Below, in pieces: positions 8,093 through 16,937 of a DNA stretch of 64,000 nt. Position 1 is the stretch's first letter, and each line of letters opens with the position of its first letter. This stretch comes from CAZKHG01 sp964552655 (GTDB lineage Bacteria; Bacteroidota; Bacteroidia; Bacteroidales; Tenuifilaceae), in NCBI GenBank assembly GCA_964552655.1, contig CAZKHG010000010.1, forward strand, positions 1 through 64,000, given 5' to 3'. The position numbers were made by a program, and so were the translations under genes. Below the pieces are notes generated by a model. That model was not told the origin of the DNA and searched no databases. It saw nothing but the letters and a program-made list of their open reading frames with translations.

Positions 8093-10066
8093 ATGAAAAA
8101 CTTTTCTCAAGCCATTATTATAATCGCATCATTTTTATTTGTAATAAATTGCGAAAGGAATGATGTTAAGCCAGATAAAATCAGGCTGTTACTAATTAAA
8201 ATAGACAATACATACCTTAGCCCATCTGAAACCAAGAAAGACCTACCTATTGATAAATCTATAATTATTAAATTTGAAACGGTCATCGATACAAATACTG
8301 TTAATAAAAGCATTTTACTTCAAAAGAGTTCCAATAGTTCAACTATATCCGGTAATTTTAGCTTTGAAAACGACAATAGAACTATAATTCTAACGCCTCT
8401 TCAAAATTTACTTAACAACACTGAATACACAATAAAAGTAACCAAAGAATTAAGAGGGAAAAATCATGAAACATTCCCTGGGATTGAATATAGATTCTCA
8501 ACAATAAACGGGGTACTTACAGTTGATTCAATCAGACTTAATGGTGTTCTTTTTAACTCTTCTGTTCCGCTTCGTGACGTTGACTTTAGTAACATTAAGG
8601 TTGATATATTATTTTCTGACCCACTTGATGAAGCAAATTATCAATCATTTTTTGTTTTTACAGGTTTTACTTCTCCAACATATACACTTTTAAATGGAAA
8701 TAGAAAACTCTCAATTACATATACCGGAAAATTGGATTATTACAAAAGGTACTTTTTTAATATTTCCAGTAACTTAACCTCGAAAAATGGATTTCCTTTC
8801 AATGGTTTTTCAGGATCATTTTATACAGCCCTAGACTCCACCGATAAATTTCCCCGAATCTCCGATAATGAGTTACTTACACTTGTTCAGCGCCAAACCT
8901 TTAAGTATTTCTGGGATTACGCCCATCCGGTTAGTGGCCTTACCCGTGAACGCTACGGGTCGGGGGAGACCGTAACCTCCGGGGGGAGCGGGTTTGGACT
9001 GATGACAATTCCTGTCGGAATTGAAAGGGGTTTTATTACCAGAACAGAGGGAGTTGAAAGAATCAACAAGGTGGTTGATTTCTTAACCGCTGCTGATCGA
9101 TTCCACGGCGCATGGTCGCACTGGTTGAATGGATCAACAGGGAAAGTGATCCCGTTTAGCACAAACGATAATGGCGGTGATCTGGTTGAAACATCCTATA
9201 TGGCTCAGGGTTTGCTTACAGTTAGGCAGTATTTGAACCCAGCTGATAGCTACGAAAGTTCAATAATTGATAAAATCAATACTTTACTTAATAGCATTGA
9301 ATGGAGCTGGTACACCCGGGGTGGGCAAAATGTTCTTTACTGGCACTGGTCGCCAACGGCGGACTGGGCAATGAATATGCAGGTCAGGGGGTATAACGAA
9401 GCGTTAATCACCTACTTCATGGCGGCCACCTCAACTGCTTACCCTATTAGCGCATCGGTCTATCATAACGGGTGGGCAAATAACGGTGGAATTATCAACG
9501 GGAAAACGTTTTATGGAATTACACTTCCTGTTGGGTACGATTACGGTGGCCCACTTTTCTTTGCACACTATTCCTTCCTTGGTTTAAACCCGACAAATTT
9601 GCACGATCAGTATGCCAATTACTGGCAGCAAAATGTTAATCATACGCTGATTAACCGTCAGCATTGTATTAATAACCCAAGGACCAATGTCGGATATAGT
9701 GCAGATTGCTGGGGTTTAACTGCCAGCGATGAGCCAAATGGGTATGGCGTTCACGAACCAACCAGAGATCCCGGAGTGATCTCTCCAACTGCCGCAATCT
9801 CTTCTATACCTTACACTCCGGAGTATTCGATGAAAGTAATCCGTCATTTCTACTATTTACTTGGCGATAAACTTTGGGGTGATTACGGATTTTATGATGC
9901 TTTTAGCATCAATTCAGGTTGGTGGGCAAGTTCATACCTCGCCATTGATCAAGGCCCTATTATTATTATGATAGAAAATTATAGGACAGGACTTTGTTGG
10001 AATCTTTTTATGTCTGCCCCTGAGGTTCAGCAAGCAATGAATAAATTGGGATTTTCTAATAACTAA
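8093..10066 (+). CDS. GH144-like endo-beta-1,2-glucanase (glycoamylase-like domain) lipoprotein with N-terminal Ig-like domains
   Basis: Lipoprotein signal with the Cys in VINC at about residue 20. Residues about 25-240 hold one or two Big_5-type Ig-like modules (LPIDKSIIIKFETVIDTNTV). The catalytic part, about 260-655, matches the glycoamylase-like (alpha/alpha)6 family that contains GH144: TFKYFWDYAHPVSGLTRERY, SGFGLMTIPVGIERGFITR, VRGYNEALITYFMAA, CWGLTASDEPNGYGVHEPT, YSMKVIRHFYYLLGDKLWG. The characterised GH144 enzyme from Chitinophaga pinensis is an endo-beta-1,2-glucanase. That activity is inferred here from the family plus the linked GH94 and GH35 genes. Surface or outer-membrane anchoring fits a first endo-cleavage step. 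Confidence 0.85.
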   Translation: MKNFSQAIIIIASFLFVINCERNDVKPDKIRLLLIKIDNTYLSPSETKKDLPIDKSIIIKFETVIDTNTVNKSILLQKSSNSSTISGNFSFENDNRTIILTPLQNLLNNTEYTIKVTKELRGKNHETFPGIEYRFSTINGVLTVDSIRLNGVLFNSSVPLRDVDFSNIKVDILFSDPLDEANYQSFFVFTGFTSPTYTLLNGNRKLSITYTGKLDYYKRYFFNISSNLTSKNGFPFNGFSGSFYTALDSTDKFPRISDNELLTLVQRQTFKYFWDYAHPVSGLTRERYGSGETVTSGGSGFGLMTIPVGIERGFITRTEGVERINKVVDFLTAADRFHGAWSHWLNGSTGKVIPFSTNDNGGDLVETSYMAQGLLTVRQYLNPADSYESSIIDKINTLLNSIEWSWYTRGGQNVLYWHWSPTADWAMNMQVRGYNEALITYFMAATSTAYPISASVYHNGWANNGGIINGKTFYGITLPVGYDYGGPLFFAHYSFLGLNPTNLHDQYANYWQQNVNHTLINRQHCINNPRTNVGYSADCWGLTASDEPNGYGVHEPTRDPGVISPTAAISSIPYTPEYSMKVIRHFYYLLGDKLWGDYGFYDAFSINSGWWASSYLAIDQGPIIIMIENYRTGLCWNLFMSAPEVQQAMNKLGFSNN

Positions 10067-10149
10067 AGGGCTCAATTATAATTTGCCCTTTCACCAAGGG
10101 TGACAAGTTTTTAAATTAAAACAAGGGTAATAAGATTGAAAAAACATTT

Positions 10150-11541
10150 ATGGTCATGAAAATTATCAGAATAGCATTAATGGTTTTGGTCATGGTTGCA
10201 TGTGAAAAGCAGCAGACTGTCTTTAAATCAAACGGGAAGGTTAACTTTAGTATATCAAAAGATGATGAGACTTTACTCGATACCATTCAGCATAAAACAT
10301 TCCTGTTTTTTTTGAACGAACATCACCCGGAATGGGGAATTGTAAAAGACCGAACTGCAAGTTGGGCGCCTGCGAGTATCGCATCAACAGGTTTTGGGAT
10401 TCCAGCTTTTGCAATTGGTGCGGAGAGAGGTTGGATAACCCGGGAACAGGCAGCTAATATCACATTATATATACTAAGGTTTTTTGCAAATTCGGTTCAA
10501 AGTGCCGATACAAATGTTACGGGTTACAAGGGTTTTTACTATCATTTTCTCAGGATGAATTCAGGTACCCGCGAATGGAACTGCGAATTGTCATCTATTG
10601 ATACCGGACTGTTGATGATGGGAATTCTATTTGCAAGGAACTACTACGACCAGAACAGTGAAATGGAAAATCAGATCCGTTCGCTGGCGGGAACATTACT
10701 AAAAAGAATAGAATGGGATTTTTTCCTTTTGCCATCAAACGCAAGGCATCCAAATACTATTTCAATGGCATGGACACCGGAAAAAGGGTTGCTCGACTAT
10801 GGCTGGAGCGGCTATAATGAGGGTTTGTTCTTGTATGTGCTGGCAGCGGGCAGTGGAATGAAAAATGCAACTCAGAGCTACAATTCATGGTTGTCCACTT
10901 ACCAATGGAACACCCCATATAACGGACTTTCCCACGTGGCGTTTCCTCCATTGTTTGGACATCAGTTTTCGCAGGCATTCATTGATTATCGTGGATTAGC
11001 TGATGGATATATGAAGGGGAAAGGGATTGATTACTTCGAAAATTCCCGTCGAGCCACTTTGGTACAACGGCAATACGCCATAGACAACCCGCATGGATGG
11101 GTTGGTTACGATTCGCTATGCTGGGGAATTACAGCCTGCGATGGGCCAACAGGGAAATACAACTTCGATAAAAAAGAGTTTCTGGGTTATGCCGGAAGAG
11201 GAACCAGCGGCCCGGATTACAACTACTTTGATGATGGAACTATAGCCCCATACGCAAGCCTCTCGTCTTTGCCCTTTGCTCCGGAAATTGTTTTGCCAAC
11301 AATTAAATCAATCATTATAAAGGAAGGAAATAAAATATGGGGGAAATACGGTTTTTACGATTCATTCAATAAAACAGCCAACTGGGTTAACAACGATTTT
11401 ATTGGAATTGCCGAGGGGCCAATGCTGCTTATGATTGAAAATTTCAGAACTGGACTTGTATGGAACTTCGTGATGAAGGATCCAATTATCCAGAAAGGAT
11501 TGAACAAGCTTGGTTACGAATATATAAATAAGGAGATGTAA
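10150..11541 (+). CDS. Second GH144-like (glycoamylase-like domain) lipoprotein, divergent paralogue
   Basis: The gene begins with ATG at 10150 or 10156; either gives a short lipoprotein signal (IALMVLVMVAC). The single domain, about residues 35-455, is collinear with the catalytic part of the preceding gene: TFLFFLNEHHPEWGIVKDR, STGFGIPAFAIGAERGWITRE, WSGYNEGLFLYVLAAGSG, CWGITACDGPTGKY, FAPEIVLPTIKSIIIKEG, GKYGFYDSFNKTANWV. The substrate-facing segments differ from the first paralogue: an extra insert with YFDDGTIAPYA, and no GGSG loop. It therefore probably has a different chain length or end specificity, for example exo or sophorose-releasing versus endo. It lacks the Ig-like modules. The next gene starts 34 bp downstream, consistent with one operon. 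Confidence 0.8.
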   Translation: MVMKIIRIALMVLVMVACEKQQTVFKSNGKVNFSISKDDETLLDTIQHKTFLFFLNEHHPEWGIVKDRTASWAPASIASTGFGIPAFAIGAERGWITREQAANITLYILRFFANSVQSADTNVTGYKGFYYHFLRMNSGTREWNCELSSIDTGLLMMGILFARNYYDQNSEMENQIRSLAGTLLKRIEWDFFLLPSNARHPNTISMAWTPEKGLLDYGWSGYNEGLFLYVLAAGSGMKNATQSYNSWLSTYQWNTPYNGLSHVAFPPLFGHQFSQAFIDYRGLADGYMKGKGIDYFENSRRATLVQRQYAIDNPHGWVGYDSLCWGITACDGPTGKYNFDKKEFLGYAGRGTSGPDYNYFDDGTIAPYASLSSLPFAPEIVLPTIKSIIIKEGNKIWGKYGFYDSFNKTANWVNNDFIGIAEGPMLLMIENFRTGLVWNFVMKDPIIQKGLNKLGYEYINKEM

Positions 11542-11575
11542 AATCACTGAAATCGACTAAAAACAATCGCCAAAA

Positions 11576-14500
11576 ATGAATTCCCTTCTATTTAAGCTTT
11601 GCGTTATTACTACCTTTTTATTTCACGTAAGCACAAGAATACTGGCACAGGGCTTGACCCTCGATGATTTTGAGAACAAAGAAGGTTGGCAATACATAAA
11701 GTCCGATGGTGTAACCCTGAACCTCTCAACTGAGAAGGGATTAACAGGAAATGCAATCAGGTTTGATTATAATTTTACAAAAGGTACCGGTTATGGAGGG
11801 TTTCAAAAGTTTTTCCCGATTGATCTTCCGGATAATTTTGAATTCACTTTTAATTTAAAGGCCGAATCGCCCGCCAATAATTTTGAGATTAAATTTATAG
11901 ATAGCACAGGCAATAACGTATGGTGGGTAAACAATCGCAACTATGATTTTCCGAAGGAGTGGAAGAAAATCCGCATTAAAAAACGGCATATCAATTTTGC
12001 CTGGGGGCCAACAAATGATCAAAAACTCACAAGAATAGACAGGATTGAATTTACCATTGCATCCTACGTTGGTGGCAAAGGTACAATCTGGGTAGATAAC
12101 CTGAAGTTTGAACCCCTAAATCCGGAAACCGATAGCCATCCGAAACCTCAAATTAAAGCTTCTTCTGAGCTCAAGAATCATTCTGCTAAATTTATTGCCG
12201 ATAGCTCTAGCCAAACCAGCTGGCAAAGTAAAGGGATTAAAAATGAATATCTTATAGTTGATTTCAAAGGAAAACGAGAAATCGGAGGTTTGCAGATCAA
12301 CTGGTTAAAAGACCATTCGGCCAAACGATTCGATATTCTTTTATCCGATAACGGTAAAAGCTGGGAAAAAGCCTATTCTGTCCAATCAAATAAAAGCGAT
12401 ATCAGCTTTATAAGATTGCCCGAAGCTGAGGCAAACTATATCAAAATCATGCTGACTGAAAGTTCTGCCGGTAAAGGGTTTGGCGTAGAAGAAATGGCAT
12501 TTTTGGACATTAAAAATGCCGTAACCCCCAATGATTTTCTGATTTATACAGCCAAAAATTCAACCATTGGCGATTACCCAAGGTACTTTTCGGAGCAAGC
12601 CTCATATTGGACAATTACAGGGGTAAACAATGATGTTAAAGAGGCATTAATTAACGAGGATGGCATGGTTGAGGTTGAAAAAGCAAGGTTTTCAATAGAA
12701 CCAATGCTCAAATCGGGCGATTCGATTTTTAACTGGAGCAATGTCAAATCAAATCAATCACTGGGGAGTTTTAACGGTCTGAATGATTTTAATTTTCTGC
12801 CAACCGTTGAGTGGCAATGCAGCAATATCAAGTTCAAAACTGAGGTTTCATCTGTAGGAGAGGCTAATGTCAACTCAAGGCTGATCATCCGGTATTCATT
12901 TGAAAACCTTATAACCCATCCCAAAGATTTTGAGTTTTACCTGCTTGTTCGTCCCTTCCAGGTTAACCCTTACTACCAGTTTCTCAATCTTGCGGGAGGA
13001 GTAGGAAAAATAAATTTGATAGAAGAAAACAATAACCAAACCATTAAGGTTGATAACAAAACGATTTACCCACAGGTTAAATATGATGCTTTTAGTGCTG
13101 CCGCTTTTGATGAGGGCAATATTGTAGATCTCATCCGAAAAGGGAGTTCTCCCTTAAGCAAATCAGCTTATGATCAAAGCGGGTTGTCAAACGGGGTGAT
13201 TAAATACAGGTTGCATATTAATCCCCATGAAAAAAAAGAACTTTATTTTGTAATCCCTTTTTACGATGATAACATAACAGATGCTCAGCTCAGTGCCGAT
13301 AACCTTTCCAACGAATTTAACGGATCATCCAAGTTCTGGAGCAATAAGGTAAACCATATCAGGTTCAATCTGCCCCAATCTGCCAACAGAATTATTAACA
13401 CATACCGATCAAATCTTGCATATATACTAATCAATCGCGATAAAGCAGGCATACAGCCAGGCTCACGTTCTTATGAGCGAAGCTGGATACGCGATGGCGC
13501 ACTAACCTCATCCGCTTTGCTGAAATCGGGCATTGTACAGGAAATTAAAGATTTTATCGGCTGGTATGCCGATCATCAGTATGAAAACGGTAAGGTGCCC
13601 TGTGTGGTCGATTCCAGAGGCCCTGATCCTGTTCCCGAGAACGATAGCCATGGAGAATTCATTTACCTGATCCGCGAGTATTTCAACTTTACCAAGGATA
13701 CCGCTTTTCTGAGATCGAAAAACAAAAACGTTTTAAAAACGGTTGAATACATCGAATCCCTGATTGCAGAAAGATCGACGGATCACTTTAAAAATGGCAA
13801 TGACAGCATTCGCGCCTATTATGGGTTGTTACCAGAGTCCATCAGCCACGAAGGGTATTCTGCAAAACCCATGCACTCCTACTGGGATGATTTCTTTGCC
13901 TTGAAAGGGCTGAAAGACGCTGTCGAAATTCAGAGAATTCTGGGAGAAGAAGAATCGTTTGAGCGAGTTAAGAAAGTCCGTGATTCATTCAAGGAAAACC
14001 TATACAACTCATTGCAGCTGGCAATGAAGATCAGAAAGATAGACTACATTCCGGGATGCGTGGAGCTTGGTGACTTTGATGCCACCTCAACCACAATTTC
14101 CCTGACTCCCTGTAATGAGCTTAACAATTTACCCGAGCCTCAGGTTTATAATACATTTGATAAGTCCTTCGAGTTTTTCAAAAATAGGCGCGACGGGAAA
14201 ATCGAATGGGTCAATTACACCCCATACGAAAACCGTCTGATTGGCTCTTTCATTATTTTAGACCAACCCGAAAGGGCACACGAGTTGATTGAATTTTTCC
14301 TTAACGATCAACGTCCACAGGGCTGGTATCACTGGGCTGAGGTGGTGTGGAAAGATTACCGTAAGCCGGCCTATATAGGCGATATGCCTCACACCTGGGT
14401 TGGTAGCGATTTTTTAAACGCAATTCGCTCAATGTTTGTATATGAAAATGAATGGGATCAATCACTGGTGTTGGGTTCTGCTCTTTACCAGGACTGGATT

Positions 14501-14761
14501 GACTCTCCCGATGGCATTTCGGTTGAGAACCTGCCTACTTACTTTGGCGAAATATCATATTCAGTTAAAAAGAATCAGAACAGCTATCATTTTTCCATTT
14601 ATGGAGGGATAAAGCTCCCCATCAATGGCATTAAAATAAAAAATTTTAACGGATCGAAATTACCATTAAGGGTAACCATAAATGGAGTTGAAACGAAAGA
14701 TTTTAAAGGGAATGAGATTACTGTGAATAAGTTTCCCGCAGAGGTCTTTATTTACTATTGA
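11576..14761 (+). CDS. Exported multidomain enzyme: CBM-like domain, discoidin domain, unassigned six-hairpin glycosidase domain
   Basis: This 1061-residue protein has an ordinary signal peptide (about 1-25, ending ILAQ). Residues about 27-180 look like a CBM11/CIA30-type jelly-roll (LDDFENKEGWQYI, GTIWVDNLKF). Residues about 190-310 are an F5/8-C discoidin domain (SSQTSWQSKGIKNEYLIVDF, FDILLSDNGKSWEKAY). A middle beta-rich region follows, then about 610-985 a helical (alpha/alpha)6-type domain with RSWIRDGALTSSALLKSG (Asp640), ENDSHGEFIYLIREYF, HSYWDDFFALKGLKDA and WYHWAEVVWKDYRKPAYIGD. A short beta domain ends the protein. The RSWIRDGA block resembles clan GH-G/L/M-type hairpin glycosidases, but I cannot place it in a numbered CAZy family. 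Context points to beta-1,2-glucan oligosaccharides, probably in the periplasm. Confidence 0.75.
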   Translation: MNSLLFKLCVITTFLFHVSTRILAQGLTLDDFENKEGWQYIKSDGVTLNLSTEKGLTGNAIRFDYNFTKGTGYGGFQKFFPIDLPDNFEFTFNLKAESPANNFEIKFIDSTGNNVWWVNNRNYDFPKEWKKIRIKKRHINFAWGPTNDQKLTRIDRIEFTIASYVGGKGTIWVDNLKFEPLNPETDSHPKPQIKASSELKNHSAKFIADSSSQTSWQSKGIKNEYLIVDFKGKREIGGLQINWLKDHSAKRFDILLSDNGKSWEKAYSVQSNKSDISFIRLPEAEANYIKIMLTESSAGKGFGVEEMAFLDIKNAVTPNDFLIYTAKNSTIGDYPRYFSEQASYWTITGVNNDVKEALINEDGMVEVEKARFSIEPMLKSGDSIFNWSNVKSNQSLGSFNGLNDFNFLPTVEWQCSNIKFKTEVSSVGEANVNSRLIIRYSFENLITHPKDFEFYLLVRPFQVNPYYQFLNLAGGVGKINLIEENNNQTIKVDNKTIYPQVKYDAFSAAAFDEGNIVDLIRKGSSPLSKSAYDQSGLSNGVIKYRLHINPHEKKELYFVIPFYDDNITDAQLSADNLSNEFNGSSKFWSNKVNHIRFNLPQSANRIINTYRSNLAYILINRDKAGIQPGSRSYERSWIRDGALTSSALLKSGIVQEIKDFIGWYADHQYENGKVPCVVDSRGPDPVPENDSHGEFIYLIREYFNFTKDTAFLRSKNKNVLKTVEYIESLIAERSTDHFKNGNDSIRAYYGLLPESISHEGYSAKPMHSYWDDFFALKGLKDAVEIQRILGEEESFERVKKVRDSFKENLYNSLQLAMKIRKIDYIPGCVELGDFDATSTTISLTPCNELNNLPEPQVYNTFDKSFEFFKNRRDGKIEWVNYTPYENRLIGSFIILDQPERAHELIEFFLNDQRPQGWYHWAEVVWKDYRKPAYIGDMPHTWVGSDFLNAIRSMFVYENEWDQSLVLGSALYQDWIDSPDGISVENLPTYFGEISYSVKKNQNSYHFSIYGGIKLPINGIKIKNFNGSKLPLRVTINGVETKDFKGNEITVNKFPAEVFIYY

Positions 14762-14804
14762 CCCTTAGTTATTTTTGGGAATCAGATTATTAAAACGCGA
14801 TGGC

Positions 14805-16919
14805 ATGGCTAAAAATGAGCTTGAAAAAAATCAGGGAAATGGAGTAAAAGCCGAAGGTCACATTCCCTTTACACAACTTGCCGCATATGGTGCCGGAGGC
14901 ATTATTCCCATTGCTCTTTTCAATGTTGCCGGAATTCTGGTTGGGCTGATGGGAAATATCAGCCTTGGGCTTAGCGCATTCTGGCTTGGTTTTATTCTGA
15001 TCATTCCCCGTTTATGGGATGCCATATCGGATCCGATAATCGGGCATATCTCCGATAACACCCGTACCCGGTGGGGAAGACGACGACCCTATTTACTCCT
15101 CGGAGGTATTTTGGTTGCAATCACTTTTGTGGTTATGTGGTGGATTCCCAAGGGGGAAATGGTTCAAACCTGGTTCCCAACGGAATCAAGCTATCACGCG
15201 TTTCAGCTGGTTTATATACTTTTTACACTCCTGTTATTTTTCACCGCAGTAAATATTTTTGAAATACCTCATGGTGCATTGGGAATGGAAATGACAACCG
15301 ATTACCATGCCCGTACCCGATTGTTCAGCGCCAAGAGCTTTGTGGGAAATCTATTTGCTATGAGCACACCATGGCTTTTCGCCATTGCCACACTTGAAAT
15401 TTTTAAAGGGCCCGGAGGAAACGAGGCTGATGGTATGCGGTATGTCTCCCTGATGATTGCAGCTATTCTTATACCACTCTCTTTCTGGTGGTTTTTTAAA
15501 TTACGCGAACCTGGATTTAAAAAGGTTGCCCGGCAGGAGAAAACACAATTTTGGAAAGATATGAAGCTGGTGGTATCTAACCGGAACTTTGTGATGCTCA
15601 CCCTTACAGTTTTTACACTGGCAATGGGATTTAATTTTGTTCAGCTGCTTGGATCATATATTCCCATTTTTTATGTTTTTGGTGGTGATAAAGTTGCTGG
15701 TGCCACAATGCTTGGAATTAATGGTACCGTTTGGGCAATCACCGGTGTGCTTGCGGTATTCCCGCTGAACTGGATTAGCCCCAAATTGGGGAAACGGAAT
15801 ACACTCATTATTGCCATGGTTCTTATGAGTTTTGCCCAGCTTTCCAAAATAGTTTGTTACAACCCACACCATCCATATTTAATTCTTATACCAACAGTAT
15901 TGCTATCTGCCGGAATGCTGTTTTTCTTTACCCTCGGGTCATCTATGGTGGGCGATATCTGCGATGAAGATGAACTGAACACCGGGCATCGCTCTGAGGG
16001 AAGCTACTATGCAATATTCTGGTGGTTTATAAAAATGGGAACCGCTTTCGCCAGCTTTGTTGCAGGTGCGCTAATAGTATTCACTATGTTCGATGAGGCA
16101 CAGGTTACAAAAGTGGATAGTTTGCAGGGCAATATCAGGGAGCTTAGGAGTAAAATCAAAACCTGGAAAGTGAATGAAAGTCAAAATGGTACAAATAAAG
16201 AGCAGCTGACAATCATCATTAAACAATGTGATGAAGCGCTTGATGAATCCAAAATCTATCTTGCTTTCCTTGAAAAAGAATCAGTTAAAAAGGACAATGA
16301 ATCCAATCAAAACTTACAGTATTACCAGATCGAAAGAAAATCAGCAATACTTAGCGCTGTGTCTGCCACAAAAGGTACGGTTAATGGGCTGGAGAACATT
16401 AAGAAGCACCTTGGCAGTCTTGGCGCACAGCCCACAGATTCCGATATTCATAAACTTTCAAAGGAACTAATCCCGTTATCGCTCCAGACTAAATTTGAGA
16501 AGGCAAAGATGAATTCATTTGAGCTCATATCGCACCTGGAATCTAAATCCCTGGTACCAAAACTGATTAAAAAAGAAGAAACAGATCATCACTATGATCA
16601 GATCATGAAGCAAATCATTGGGGTAAGGGAACGGATTGGCAAAATTGAAACATCGGCTTCGCTTGACTTACTGGACAAAGATCTTGAGGTAATTGAGAAA
16701 GATATCATGCCACTTACCCGGCAGACACCTTATACCCTCCTGATGATGCGCGTAGTTGAAATCGGACTGCCTTTCCTGTTGAGCCTGCTCTCCATTTTCT
16801 TTATTCTCCGCTATACACTTACCGAAAAACGATCCAGGGAAATTAAGGAGCTGCTCAACGTAAGAAATTCTGAAATTGCAACTGGGAATAACAGTGATTT
16901 TCAATCAGCAAATGGTTAA
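14805..16919 (+). CDS. MFS/GPH-family sugar:cation symporter with a large helical insertion before the last membrane helix
   Basis: The start is set at ATG 14805 (MAKNELEKNQ); a TTG at 14775 is the only in-frame alternative. The core is a GPH-type major facilitator: GHISDNTRTRWGRRRPYLLL between TM2 and TM3, FEIPHGALGMEMTTDYHAR, and GSSMVGDICDEDELNTGHRSEG near TM10. About eleven helices are followed, at residues about 430-643, by some 210 mostly charged helix-forming residues before a final membrane helix (EIGLPFLLSLLSIFFILRYT). With cytoplasmic termini, the TM11-TM12 loop faces the periplasm. It should import di- or oligosaccharides from the periplasm. The cytoplasmic GH35 and GH94 genes follow at 18 and 0 bp. 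Confidence 0.87.
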   Translation: MAKNELEKNQGNGVKAEGHIPFTQLAAYGAGGIIPIALFNVAGILVGLMGNISLGLSAFWLGFILIIPRLWDAISDPIIGHISDNTRTRWGRRRPYLLLGGILVAITFVVMWWIPKGEMVQTWFPTESSYHAFQLVYILFTLLLFFTAVNIFEIPHGALGMEMTTDYHARTRLFSAKSFVGNLFAMSTPWLFAIATLEIFKGPGGNEADGMRYVSLMIAAILIPLSFWWFFKLREPGFKKVARQEKTQFWKDMKLVVSNRNFVMLTLTVFTLAMGFNFVQLLGSYIPIFYVFGGDKVAGATMLGINGTVWAITGVLAVFPLNWISPKLGKRNTLIIAMVLMSFAQLSKIVCYNPHHPYLILIPTVLLSAGMLFFFTLGSSMVGDICDEDELNTGHRSEGSYYAIFWWFIKMGTAFASFVAGALIVFTMFDEAQVTKVDSLQGNIRELRSKIKTWKVNESQNGTNKEQLTIIIKQCDEALDESKIYLAFLEKESVKKDNESNQNLQYYQIERKSAILSAVSATKGTVNGLENIKKHLGSLGAQPTDSDIHKLSKELIPLSLQTKFEKAKMNSFELISHLESKSLVPKLIKKEETDHHYDQIMKQIIGVRERIGKIETSASLDLLDKDLEVIEKDIMPLTRQTPYTLLMMRVVEIGLPFLLSLLSIFFILRYTLTEKRSREIKELLNVRNSEIATGNNSDFQSANG

Positions 16920-16937
16920 AAATGAAATTAAAATAAA

